A stretch of DNA of 47,985 nt from Clostridiales bacterium UBA1316. GTDB lineage: Bacteria > Bacillota > Clostridia > Oscillospirales > Oscillospiraceae. The stretch spans positions 1 to 47,985 of the forward strand of contig DBTM01000073.1 of assembly GCA_002307055.1 (NCBI GenBank), given 5' to 3'. The first letter of the stretch is position 1; every line of letters begins with the position of its first letter. Below the pieces are notes generated by a model that did no database searches, was not told where the DNA came from, and was given only the letters and a program-made list of their open reading frames with translations. Of this stretch, positions 1 through 8,257 are shown in pieces. The translations under genes and the position numbers were made by a program.

Positions 1-58
1 ACACATATAACCGTGGTCGGTGCTGCGTCTTCTGGTTACAGTTACGATATACAGGCAT

Positions 59-85
59 CGGGCGATTCGTGAATCGCCCCTACGG
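59..85. repeat. GGGCGATTC palindromic intergenic repeat, copy 1
   Basis: The arms GGGCGATTC (60-68) and GAATCGCCC (71-79) are perfect inverted copies separated by two bases and followed by CTACG. The same unit recurs at 8171-8190 and 27021-27040, always outside genes, so it is a dispersed short repeat family. It could form a hairpin in RNA or DNA; its function is unknown. Confidence 0.8.
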
Positions 86-104
86 CAAGTCCGATGATAA
101 ATCG

Positions 105-182
105 TAGAGGGCGGCTTCCACGCCGCCCTGGATTGTACCGCGTAACGCGAACAAGAGGAGGCGGGCGTGGAAGCCCGCCGCT
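105..182. mobile_element. 78-bp MITE-like element with 20-bp terminal inverted repeats
   Basis: The left end (105-124) begins TAGAGGGCGG and the right end (163-182), read on the opposite strand, begins TAGCGGCGGG; both continue CTTCCACGCC. The 20-base ends therefore match with only a few mismatches. Each end can itself fold: 108-115 pairs with 122-129, and 160-166 pairs with 173-179. There is no coding capacity. It looks like a non-autonomous element or a REP-type bimorphic repeat; which transposase would move it is not visible. Confidence 0.6.
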
Positions 183-242
183 ACACATATAACCGTGGTC
201 GGTGCTGTACCTTCTGGTGACAGCTTATATATTGGAGGCATT

Positions 243-854
243 ATGACTATAATAGGTATTACCGGCGGAACGGGCGGCGGGAAGACTTCGGCGCTGCGCG
301 CGCTACAAAGCCTCGGCGCGCTTGTCATAGACTGCGACGCTTTATATCATGAGCTGCTCATAGAAAGCGCGGAGATGATCGGCGAGATTCATACCAGATT
401 TGACGGCGTCGTTATAAACGGCGCGCTCGACCGAAAAGCGCTGGGGCAGATTGTGTTTTCGGACAGCGCGGCGCTCGACGAGCTCAATAGCATTACCCAT
501 AAGTTCGTCAAAGCGGAAGTCAACCGTCGTTTAACGGAATGGGAGGACGGCGGCGGGACGCTGGCGGCGGTCGATGCGATTGCGCTCCTTGAGAGCGGGC
601 TCGGTGAAATGTGCGATATCATTGTCGGCGTAACGGCACCATTTGATATCCGTGTCGGCAGGATTATGGAACGCGACGGACTCAGCGAAGCGTATGCCAA
701 GCTGCGCATTCAGGCGCAGAAGCCGGACAGCTATTTTGAAGAGAACTGCGATTATGTACTCGTCAGTGACTGTGCCACAGTCGATGAATTTGAAGAAAAA
801 TGCGTGACATTTTTTACAAAAATATTAGGAGGAACTGCAAATGCCCGGACGTGA
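243..854 (+). CDS. coaE: Dephospho-CoA kinase
   Basis: This enzyme phosphorylates dephospho-CoA with ATP in the last step of cytoplasmic coenzyme A synthesis. The 203-residue length is normal for the family. The P-loop GGTGGGKT (residues 8-15) follows the first beta strand, and VIDCDALYHELL matches the conserved substrate-side motif after it. The ATG at 243 is chosen because TTGGAGG lies just upstream; an upstream in-frame ATG at 195 lies inside a repeated leader and has no such site. The gene overlaps the next one by 14 bases, which points to translational coupling. The P-loop has Thr and Gly where many homologues have Ile and Ser, a mild variation. Confidence 0.93.
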   Translation: MTIIGITGGTGGGKTSALRALQSLGALVIDCDALYHELLIESAEMIGEIHTRFDGVVINGALDRKALGQIVFSDSAALDELNSITHKFVKAEVNRRLTEWEDGGGTLAAVDAIALLESGLGEMCDIIVGVTAPFDIRVGRIMERDGLSEAYAKLRIQAQKPDSYFEENCDYVLVSDCATVDEFEEKCVTFFTKILGGTANART

Positions 855-2223
855 CGAACTGTTTTTCACGAAGAAAAACGCCTATGATACCATCAGCGAA
901 GAGGAAAAAGCACTCATAACTACTTATTGCGAGGGTTACAAAAGCTTCTTGGACTGTGCTAAAACGGAACGTGAAGCTGTTAATAAGGCCGTCACCATGG
1001 CGGAAGAAGCCGGTTTTATCCCGTATGTGCGGGGTGCAATGCTCTCTGCCGGTATGAAAATATATAAAAACGTGCACGGGAAGGCGCTGATGCTCGCCGT
1101 CATCGGCAAAGCGCCGCTCTCGGGAGGCGTTAACATAGCCGGGGCGCATGTCGATTCGCCGCGACTTGATCTGAAGCAAATTCCGCTTTATGAAGACGGT
1201 GAGCTCGCCTTTTTCAAGACGCATTATTACGGCGGTATCAAAAAATACCAATGGGTGACGCTGCCGCTCGCGCTGCATGGAATCGCCATCAAATGCGACG
1301 GCACATGCGTTGACGTCACCATCGGCGAAGATGAGAGCGACCCCATATTCCTGATTACAGACCTGCTGCCGCATCTGGATAAGGATCAGGCAAAGAAAAC
1401 GCTGGGAGAAGCATTTACAGGCGAAAATCTCAATATAATCATCGGCAGCCGCCCGACAGGCGGGGAGAAGGATACCGACCGCGTCAAGCTGACGGTTTTA
1501 CAGATACTCAACGAAAAATACGGCATCGTCGAGGAGGATTTCCTATCCGCCGAGTTTGAGGCTGTACCGGTTGCGCGGGCTCGCGACGTCGGTTTTGACC
1601 GGACGATGATCGGCGCATACGGTCAGGATGACCGCTCCTGCGCTTACGCGGAGCTGCGCGCGCTCCTTGATATCGAAACACCGGAAAAGACGGCGCTCTG
1701 CATACTCGCGGACAAAGAAGAGGTCGGCTCGGACGGCGTTTCGGGCATGCAGTCGGCGGTTTTTGAAAACTTTATGGAGGACCTCTGCGACAGCGAGGGC
1801 GTCAAGCTGCGCCACTGCTTTGAAAAATCCTTCTGCCTGTCCGCCGATGTCTGTAACGCCTTTGACCCGAATTTCCCGGATGTATCCGAAAAACGCAACA
1901 GCGCTAAATTCAATTACGGCATGGGGATATTGAAGTTTACCGGAGCGCGCGGCAAATCCGGCTCATCCGACGCGTCGGCTGAGGTTGTGGGCAAGCTCAG
2001 AAAAATATTCAGCGATAACGGCGTCGCCTGGCAGATGGCGGAGCTCGGCAAGGTCGACCAGGGCGGCGGCGGCACGATCGCAAAGTATATGGCTAACCGC
2101 AATATCGACACCATCGATGCCGGTGTGCCGGTCCTTTCGATGCACGCACCGTACGAGCTCACGGCGAAGCTCGACTGCTACATGACTTATAAGGGAATCA
2201 AGGCGGTCTATGATGGGAAATAA
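841..2223 (+). CDS. M18 family aminopeptidase
   Basis: This is a zinc aminopeptidase of peptidase family M18 (aspartyl aminopeptidase/ApeA-B type), expected to remove N-terminal, often acidic, residues from peptides in the cytoplasm. The 460-residue protein carries the family landmarks in order: GAHVDSPRLD near residue 101 (metal-binding His and nearby Asp), QDDRSCAYAE near 260, DKEEVGSDG near 295 with the paired glutamates, and a C-terminal SMHAPYE supplying the last His. AGGAGGAAC precedes the ATG. It overlaps coaE by 14 bases and the next peptidase gene also by 14, so the three genes form a tight operon. Substrate preference cannot be read from the sequence. Confidence 0.93.
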   Translation: MPGRDELFFTKKNAYDTISEEEKALITTYCEGYKSFLDCAKTEREAVNKAVTMAEEAGFIPYVRGAMLSAGMKIYKNVHGKALMLAVIGKAPLSGGVNIAGAHVDSPRLDLKQIPLYEDGELAFFKTHYYGGIKKYQWVTLPLALHGIAIKCDGTCVDVTIGEDESDPIFLITDLLPHLDKDQAKKTLGEAFTGENLNIIIGSRPTGGEKDTDRVKLTVLQILNEKYGIVEEDFLSAEFEAVPVARARDVGFDRTMIGAYGQDDRSCAYAELRALLDIETPEKTALCILADKEEVGSDGVSGMQSAVFENFMEDLCDSEGVKLRHCFEKSFCLSADVCNAFDPNFPDVSEKRNSAKFNYGMGILKFTGARGKSGSSDASAEVVGKLRKIFSDNGVAWQMAELGKVDQGGGGTIAKYMANRNIDTIDAGVPVLSMHAPYELTAKLDCYMTYKGIKAVYDGK

Positions 2224-3628
2224 CCCGGAAACACGCAAAAAAATCGATGCTTGGTTTGAAAAGCATGCCGAGGTACTTATAAAAGACGTCGGTAAGCTCA
2301 TTGCGGTCAAGAGTATCAGGGAAGAGGCAGTTCCCGGAAAACCGTACGGGGAAGGCCCGGCTCAGGCGCTTGCCTCTGCGGCGGAAATTCTGCGGGTGCA
2401 GGGCTTCACGGCGGGTAATTACGAAAACCATGTGATTACGGCGGATTTGAATCAGCATGCGCCGGTACTCGGTATTCTGGCGCATCTCGATACGGTTTCA
2501 GTGGGGGATGGCTGGGAAACCAACCCGTTTACCGCCACAGTCCGCGAGGGCCTATTATACGGGCGCGGCGTGATTGACGATAAGGGCCCGGCGGTCGCCG
2601 CTATTTACGCGCTCAGAGCGGCGCGGGATATCGCCCCGGACCTTTCCAAAGGCTGCCGCCTTATTCTGGGTTCTGCTGAGGAGACCGGTCACGACGACCT
2701 GGCTTATTACAGAAAATCCAATATGATGCCGCCGAACGTGCTGACGCCAGACTCCGGTTATCCGGTCGTCAATCTGGAAAAGGGGCGGTTTGTCCCAACC
2801 TTCGGCGCGGCCTGGAATGAAAGCAAAGCGCTGCCCCGCATCCTGACCGTCAAGGGCGGCGAAACGGCGAATGTTGTTCCGAATCATGCCGAGGCTGTTG
2901 TAGAGGGGCTGCCGCTCTCCTATATCCAGGCGCTCTGCGTGGTGCTGTCAACAAAAACAGGGGCAGCCATCGCGGCAAGCGAATTCCATGACGGCGTGAA
3001 AATTACAGCCGGCGGCCACGCCGCGCACGCAATGATGCCGGAGGAAGGCGTCAACGCGCAGACGGCGCTGCTGGCAGTGCTGACCGAGCTGCCCCTGGCT
3101 GAAAGCGACACTTTGAAATACATAAGAGCGCTGGCCGCGCTTTTTCCTCACGGCGACACCTCCGGCGAAGCGCTCGGCGTTGCCATGCAGGACGAAATTT
3201 CCGGTACGTTGACATTGAACTTCGGCGTCCTGTCCTTTGACCTGACCGGCCTGACCGGCAATTTCGACTGCCGATCTCCGAAATGCGCGACAGACGATAA
3301 CCTGGATCATATCGCACTCCTGGCATTGCAGGAAGCCGGATTCACGGTCTCCGACATCAAAAAAACGCCCTGCCACCACACGCCGGAGGACAGCCCGTTT
3401 GTCCGGACACTTTTAAAGACCTATGAGACCTATACCGGCAGTAAAGCCGAGTGCCTCTCCTTTGGCGGCCAAACCTATGTCCACGACATTGACGGCGGCG
3501 TCGCCTTCGGTCCCGCCTTCCCCGGTATCGACAACCGCCTCCACGGCGCCAACGAGTTTATCGCCGTCAGCGACCTGATTTTAAGCGCAAAAATGTATAC
3601 GCAGATTATTATTGATATGTGTGAATAG
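2210..3628 (+). CDS. pepV: M20 family dipeptidase, PepV/Sapep-like
   Basis: This is a metal-dependent dipeptidase of the M20A PepV branch, which completes peptide breakdown in the cytoplasm. The 472 residues match the usual length. Metal and catalytic landmarks are present: AHLDTV (His92, Asp94), GRGVIDDKGP (Asp123/124), GSAEETG (Glu157/158) and a C-terminal HGANEF. The lid domain expected between them occupies about residues 190-350. The first ATG is followed at once by a second, so the start is uncertain by one codon. It overlaps the M18 gene by 14 bases, so two cytoplasmic peptidases are co-transcribed with coaE. The symbol reflects family resemblance, not proven specificity. Confidence 0.9.
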   Translation: MMGNNPETRKKIDAWFEKHAEVLIKDVGKLIAVKSIREEAVPGKPYGEGPAQALASAAEILRVQGFTAGNYENHVITADLNQHAPVLGILAHLDTVSVGDGWETNPFTATVREGLLYGRGVIDDKGPAVAAIYALRAARDIAPDLSKGCRLILGSAEETGHDDLAYYRKSNMMPPNVLTPDSGYPVVNLEKGRFVPTFGAAWNESKALPRILTVKGGETANVVPNHAEAVVEGLPLSYIQALCVVLSTKTGAAIAASEFHDGVKITAGGHAAHAMMPEEGVNAQTALLAVLTELPLAESDTLKYIRALAALFPHGDTSGEALGVAMQDEISGTLTLNFGVLSFDLTGLTGNFDCRSPKCATDDNLDHIALLALQEAGFTVSDIKKTPCHHTPEDSPFVRTLLKTYETYTGSKAECLSFGGQTYVHDIDGGVAFGPAFPGIDNRLHGANEFIAVSDLILSAKMYTQIIIDMCE

Positions 3629-3687
3629 AAAATCCTGCATTGAATCGCCTCTGCCTGCAAACACTGTAGCGGAGGTGATTTTTTTAT

Positions 3688-4464
3688 ATGGATGACAGTA
3701 AGGTTGAAATCAGAACCGATGTGCGTGAAAAGGAAAAGGACAGCGAGGCGGATGAGAGCCGGGACCAGGTGATTGGGGAGTACCAGCGGGCGCAGATTAA
3801 GGATATGGCTTCGACGACGACAGAGTCGGCAAAGGGCGTCATACATTGCCTGACGATTGTCGGGCAGATTGAGGGGCATCAGATTCTGCCGGCGGAGACA
3901 AAAACGACGAAATATGAGCATGTTATGCCGCAGCTGGCCGCCATTGAGGAATCCGAAGAGATTGAAGGGCTGGTGATCCTGCTCAATACGGTCGGCGGCG
4001 ATATCGAAGCCGGGCTGGGTATTGCCGAGCTTATCGCCAGTATGAAAAAGCCCACAGTATCTCTTGTACTCGGCGGCGGGCATTCTATCGGCGTGCCGCT
4101 AGCCGTTGCGGCGAAGCATTCCATCATCGCACCGTCGGCGGCGATGACAATCCATCCGGTCCGGCTGACGGGCGTTGTCATCGGCGTCCCGCAGACATAT
4201 AACTATTTCGGTAAGATACAGGAGCGGATCGTCCAGTTCGTCACAGCGCATTCAAAAGTCAACCGCGAGAAGTTTATCGAGATGATGGTTAAGACAGGGG
4301 AGCTGGCCGCCGATGTCGGGAGCGTGATTTATGGGGCGGAGGCTGTCGAGATCGGTTTGATTGACCAGCTCGGCGGGCTGTCGGACGCACTGAGCTGGCT
4401 GCATCAGCAAATTGATGAAAACAAAAAGAAAAAAGCCGAAAACGGCGCGGCGGCCGCTCCCTGA
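3688..4464 (+). CDS. tepA: ClpP-class serine protease, TepA-like
   Basis: This 258-residue protein belongs to the ClpP/crotonase-fold serine protease group and most resembles TepA (translocation-enhancing protein). GGGHSIG near residue 130 contains the expected nucleophilic serine, and TIHPV near residue 155 supplies the histidine. The N-terminal 60 residues are charged and probably disordered, with no signal peptide. GGAGGTG lies ahead of the ATG. In Bacillus tepA sits beside spoIIIE, and here an FtsK/SpoIIIE gene follows after uppP, which supports the assignment. The exact substrate is not known. A strong hairpin follows the gene. Confidence 0.85.
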   Translation: MDDSKVEIRTDVREKEKDSEADESRDQVIGEYQRAQIKDMASTTTESAKGVIHCLTIVGQIEGHQILPAETKTTKYEHVMPQLAAIEESEEIEGLVILLNTVGGDIEAGLGIAELIASMKKPTVSLVLGGGHSIGVPLAVAAKHSIIAPSAAMTIHPVRLTGVVIGVPQTYNYFGKIQERIVQFVTAHSKVNREKFIEMMVKTGELAADVGSVIYGAEAVEIGLIDQLGGLSDALSWLHQQIDENKKKKAENGAAAAP

Positions 4465-4501
4465 CGTTAATGCGCAATCACCCGCATATCTCCCATTTGT
4501 G

Positions 4502-4545
4502 AAATACTGTTTTGCTTGACATATGAAGCAAAACAGTATTTTTGC
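4502..4545 (+). terminator. Intrinsic terminator after tepA
   Basis: A perfect 16-base stem (4502-4517 with 4526-4541) closes an eight-base loop and ends in a run of T residues. It lies 37 bases after the tepA stop and separates that gene from uppP. Confidence 0.8.
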
Positions 4546-4726
4546 TGCGTGAGTTCCGGGAGTACATAAAATGCTGGAAATCGCCCTGATATTGTGATAA
4601 TATAAAATATCAAATTATGCGCAGAGTATTTAATTACATAGAAATAATACCTTTTGTGGTATCAGCCGGAAATGACAGAGATATGTCTCACGGCGGGCAC
4701 ATCGCGTTTTTGTTGGAGGGGTTAGC
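4546..4726 (+). other. Leader region upstream of uppP
   Basis: This AT-rich stretch probably contains the uppP-ftsK promoter; TGATAATATAAAAT near 4591-4606 is a plausible -10 area, but no convincing -35 partner was found. No coding sequence or RNA gene is apparent. The uppP ribosome binding site GGAGGGG is at its end. Confidence 0.4.
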
Positions 4727-5566
4727 ATGTCGGTCTTTTTGGCGATATTGTTGGGGCTCTTGAGGGGCATCACATTGTTTTTGCCGATATCAAGCTCCGG
4801 ACACCAGGCTATAATGCAAAATATATTTAAGCTTAATTACCCGGTAAACAACGGCTTATTTGAACTCTTGATGAACCTGAGCACATTAATATCCATCATC
4901 ATGGTTTACCGAAAGGAGCTTATGGTGATTGTCAGCGAAAGTGCCGACACTTTACGGAGCGGGACATCGGATAACCCTGTGAGTGACGGGAGGCTTACAC
5001 CGTCCGTCAGAATGATTTATTTCGTTATTATCGGTACGCTGCCGCTTCTTCTGGCTATTCCGATCAATGACAGAATCGGTATCCTGATGGGCAACACCAC
5101 CTTTGTCGGTGCTGCACTGATCGTCACTGGCACGCTTTTGTTTCTCACTGACAAGCTTGTTAAAACAGGGCGGAAAAATGAAAAGACAATGAATACTAAG
5201 GATGCGCTGATTATCGGAATTGCCCAGGCTCTTTCCGCTATTCCCGGCCTTTCGCGGACAGGCACAACCATGACGGTCGGTATAGCCTGCGGTCTCGGAA
5301 GGGATTATGCCGTGCGGTTTTCGATTTTCCTGTCACTTCCGTCCATCATTGTCGCCATACTGATCTCGTTTTTTTCATCATTCAAGTCGGCTGTCGACTG
5401 GTCCTCCTTTTTCGCGTATCTTGTTGGGTTTGTTACCGCCATTTTTACGGGGTATCTTTCAATTCAGATACTCCGTGTCGCGGCGGCAAAACGCAGGCTG
5501 AGACATTTTTCCTATTACATATGGCTTGTCGGAATCGTCACAATTATATTATCATTAACGCTCTAA
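4727..5566 (+). CDS. uppP: Divergent UppP/BacA-family undecaprenyl-diphosphatase
   Basis: UppP/BacA is a multi-span membrane enzyme that dephosphorylates undecaprenyl pyrophosphate so that the lipid carrier can be reused for wall synthesis. The 279 residues carry FLPISSSGH (residues 18-26) and PGLSRTGTTM in the second repeat, with the conserved Arg, plus many hydrophobic segments. What is odd is the first signature: E. coli BacA has Glu17 and Glu21 in a (E/Q)xxxE motif, but this protein reads LRGITLF, giving Arg13 and Leu17 at those places. Enzymatic activity is therefore uncertain. The gene follows its own leader and ends 15 bases before ftsK. Family membership is secure, catalysis is not. 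Confidence 0.82.
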   Translation: MSVFLAILLGLLRGITLFLPISSSGHQAIMQNIFKLNYPVNNGLFELLMNLSTLISIIMVYRKELMVIVSESADTLRSGTSDNPVSDGRLTPSVRMIYFVIIGTLPLLLAIPINDRIGILMGNTTFVGAALIVTGTLLFLTDKLVKTGRKNEKTMNTKDALIIGIAQALSAIPGLSRTGTTMTVGIACGLGRDYAVRFSIFLSLPSIIVAILISFFSSFKSAVDWSSFFAYLVGFVTAIFTGYLSIQILRVAAAKRRLRHFSYYIWLVGIVTIILSLTL

Positions 5567-5581
5567 CATTTGAGGTGACTT

Positions 5582-8122
5582 ATGGCGCAAACGAAAAATA
5601 AGAAGAAAAGCCCCGCGGCTGCGGCTTCCAGAAAACCGGCAGGTACGAAGAACACTGAGCCGATCAATAAAAGAAAAACGTACAGGCGGGAGATTGCAGC
5701 AATCATTTGCCTGCTGCTCGGCATATTTTCGATGATTGGTTATTTCAGCACGAATGGGTGGTTTATCGGGAATTTTTGCAATCTCCTCAAAGGGCTTGTC
5801 GGATGGGGCTTTTATGCCATCCCGCCGCTGCTCATTGCCTGCTCTGTTATATTATGCTTCCACAGAGGCAAGCCCGTGCGTTTCCGTATTCTCTGCACAC
5901 TGCTGCTGTCTGTTGCCATCGGCGCGCTGACCCATCTTTATTTCATTAAGCTGGTTGACCCATTGACACTTAAAAGGCTGGGAGAGCTGTGGGTTTCAGG
6001 CGTAGCGCTCGGCAGCGGCGGAATCGTGAGCGGTACGCTTACGGAGCTTTTTACATACCTGTTCAGTAAGGTCGGTGCTTATATTGTTATCATATGCGCC
6101 GTCATCTTCCTTCTGCTTGTTTCACTCAACCAAACGATTGCCGGTATCGTCGACGCGTACAAAAGCCGCCCCAGATACGAACCGGAAATTGAACCGCCGT
6201 ACGAACCGGAGCCATATAAAAACCAGCCCGACAGTGTGAAACCCAAGAGCAGAGCAATTGATATCCCGCTCGACGAACCGAAAGTACGCGGCGTTCCGGA
6301 TCCGCTTACGGTCAAGAAGCACGCGCCGTTCTTCAATGCCAGTCCGCGCGTAAAAACACCTGCTGAGCTCATTAACGCCGAGCGCGGCGATATGCCGTTA
6401 CAAGGGGATAACCCACCATCAGAAACAGCTGATACGCAGCAGAAGGACCTTCCTCTTGATATTCCGTTTGTGGAAAGAAAGACCGGAAAGAACGGCGATA
6501 AACCGCAGGCTGAGAAAAAAAGTGAGATTACACCGAACGACACGCTGAAGGCAGCTCCGATAAAATCAGAGCCGGAAAAGAATAAATCGACATACAGCTA
6601 TCCGACCATCGATTTGCTCGCTGTCGGCACTCCCGCCGGACGCGTTGACGGCTCAGAGGAAGTCCGGCTCAACATTGAACGGCTCGAAGCCGCGTTCAGG
6701 AGCTTCGGCGTTAACGTAAAAATATCCAGTTACACGCGTGGCCCGACGGTGACCCGTTATGAAGCGGAGCTTGAGGCCGGTGTGAAGCTCACGAGACTCA
6801 CAAGTCTCGCTGACGATATTGCCCTGTCACTCGGCGCGAGCGGTGTCCGCATCGCAGCAATGCCGAATAAGATATCAACGGTTGGCATTGAGGTACCCAA
6901 CAAGCTTGTCAGCAAGGTGCACCTGCGTGATATCATCGATTCACCTGAATTCAAAAACGCCCCGTCAAGGCTTACCTTCGCCATCGGCAAGAACATTGGC
7001 GGCGAGGCGATTGTCGGCGATATTGCCAAGCTCACGCACATGCTCGTCGCCGGTACGACCGGCTCAGGTAAATCCGTTTGTCTGAATTCACTCATTCTGA
7101 GCATCCTATACAAGGCCACGCCGGAGGAAGTCCGCTTTATCATGATCGACCCGAAAATGGTGGAGTTCCGCGTTTACAGCGGCATACCGCACCTTTTAGT
7201 CCCCGTGGTAACAGACGTCAAAAAAGCCGCGGGCGCGTTGCAGTGGGCTGTTGTCGAAATGACAAAGCGATACCGGATGCTCTCGGAGGCAAACGTCAGA
7301 GACCTCGAAAGCTATAACAGAGTGATGCTGAACTCCGAAGACGGCGTCACCCTGCCGAAGATTGTCATCGTGATTGACGAGCTGGCTGACCTCATGCTGA
7401 CAGCCGCCAAAGAGGTGGAAGAATCCGTCTGCCGCGTTGCGCAGATGGGGCGCGCCGCCGGTATTCACCTTGTTATCGCCACACAGAGCCCCCGCGCGGA
7501 TGTCATCACCGGCTTGATGAAAGCGAATATCCCGTCGCGCATCTCGTTAAAGGTGTCGAGCGCGCTTGAGTCCCGTATTATCCTCGATGCCGGCGGAAAC
7601 GCGGATAAGCTTGTCGGCAACGGTGATATGCTCTACGCCCCCATCGGCTCGTCAAAGCCGACGCGCATTCAGGGGACATGGGTTTCAGACGAGGAACGCG
7701 AAAAGGTCGTTGACTTCATTAAAAAGAGCGGCGATGCCCAATATAACGAAGAGGTCATCCATCACATTGAAAAGGCAGCGGAGTATAAGGCAGACGCAAA
7801 AGGCGATAATGATACAAATGAATCGTCTGAATATGATGAATTGCTGCCGCAGGCTGTTGAGGTCATCTTCGAATCCGGGCAGGCGTCCGTCTCCATGCTG
7901 CAGCGCCGCCTCAAGCTCGGCTATTCCAGAGCCGCCCGCATCGTCGACCAGATGGAACAGCTCAAAATCGTCGGCCCGTTTGAAGGCTCCAAGCCGCGCC
8001 AGCTCCTCATAACACGCGACCAATGGCGCGAAATGCAGTTCATCCAAGGTACCGCCCCCATCGGCACCGACATCCCGGATGAATATTTCGCCCCCGAGAA
8101 AGAGGAACCGCCAAAGGAGTAG
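5582..8122 (+). CDS. ftsK: DNA translocase FtsK/SpoIIIE
   Basis: This is an ATP-driven, membrane-anchored DNA pump that moves chromosome DNA across the division or sporulation septum. The 846 residues show a basic N-terminus, about four membrane segments between residues 37 and 185, a Pro/Glu/Lys-rich linker (about 190-330), and the RecA-like motor with Walker A GTTGSGKS near 490 and Walker B IVIVIDELADL near 595. The C-terminal winged-helix gamma domain (about 750-812) contains LGYSRAARIVDQME, the part that reads polar DNA sequences. GAGGTG precedes the ATG. It is 15 bases from uppP, so the two are likely co-transcribed. Whether it serves division, sporulation or both cannot be told here. 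Confidence 0.95.
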   Translation: MAQTKNKKKSPAAAASRKPAGTKNTEPINKRKTYRREIAAIICLLLGIFSMIGYFSTNGWFIGNFCNLLKGLVGWGFYAIPPLLIACSVILCFHRGKPVRFRILCTLLLSVAIGALTHLYFIKLVDPLTLKRLGELWVSGVALGSGGIVSGTLTELFTYLFSKVGAYIVIICAVIFLLLVSLNQTIAGIVDAYKSRPRYEPEIEPPYEPEPYKNQPDSVKPKSRAIDIPLDEPKVRGVPDPLTVKKHAPFFNASPRVKTPAELINAERGDMPLQGDNPPSETADTQQKDLPLDIPFVERKTGKNGDKPQAEKKSEITPNDTLKAAPIKSEPEKNKSTYSYPTIDLLAVGTPAGRVDGSEEVRLNIERLEAAFRSFGVNVKISSYTRGPTVTRYEAELEAGVKLTRLTSLADDIALSLGASGVRIAAMPNKISTVGIEVPNKLVSKVHLRDIIDSPEFKNAPSRLTFAIGKNIGGEAIVGDIAKLTHMLVAGTTGSGKSVCLNSLILSILYKATPEEVRFIMIDPKMVEFRVYSGIPHLLVPVVTDVKKAAGALQWAVVEMTKRYRMLSEANVRDLESYNRVMLNSEDGVTLPKIVIVIDELADLMLTAAKEVEESVCRVAQMGRAAGIHLVIATQSPRADVITGLMKANIPSRISLKVSSALESRIILDAGGNADKLVGNGDMLYAPIGSSKPTRIQGTWVSDEEREKVVDFIKKSGDAQYNEEVIHHIEKAAEYKADAKGDNDTNESSEYDELLPQAVEVIFESGQASVSMLQRRLKLGYSRAARIVDQMEQLKIVGPFEGSKPRQLLITRDQWREMQFIQGTAPIGTDIPDEYFAPEKEEPPKE

Positions 8123-8170
8123 GATGCGAAAGAATCGTTATTTTGCTACGCCGCACCAACCGTGGCAGAC

Positions 8171-8193
8171 GGGCGATCGCAGATCGCCCCTAC
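8171..8193. repeat. GGGCGATC palindromic intergenic repeat, copy 2
   Basis: GGGCGATC (8171-8178) and GATCGCCC (8182-8189) form a perfect eight-base inverted pair around GCA, followed by CCTACG as in copy 1. It sits between ftsK and gltX, 65 bases before the gltX start. No promoter could be assigned with confidence in this gap. Confidence 0.75.
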
Positions 8194-8257
8194 GAAATGC
8201 CATACGAACAACCAAAGAAAACAACCGAAAGGAGTCCCGCGCTGTCGGGTATAAATT

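Larger units (their letters stand above)
1..241 (+). repeat. Duplicated coaE leader flanking small repeat elements
   Basis: Bases 1-58 and 183-241 are near-identical direct copies of one sequence. They share the first 25 bases exactly and then differ at scattered positions. The second copy supplies the coaE ribosome binding site (TTGGAGG before the ATG at 243), while the first ends in a degraded version of that site. Between the copies lie a GGGCGATTC palindrome (60-79) and a MITE-like element (105-182). The first copy may extend upstream beyond the window. No protein-coding gene is supported here. Confidence 0.8.

Noticed and set aside
60..182. CRISPR-like repeats
   Set aside because: The repeats are palindromes of differing sequence without regular spacing or unique spacers, and no cas gene is present.
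814..1374. Long minus-strand open frame (186 codons) across the coaE/M18 junction
   Set aside because: It lies antisense to two well-supported genes with clear motifs and ribosome sites, and its translation shows no recognisable domain. High-GC codon bias produces such shadows.
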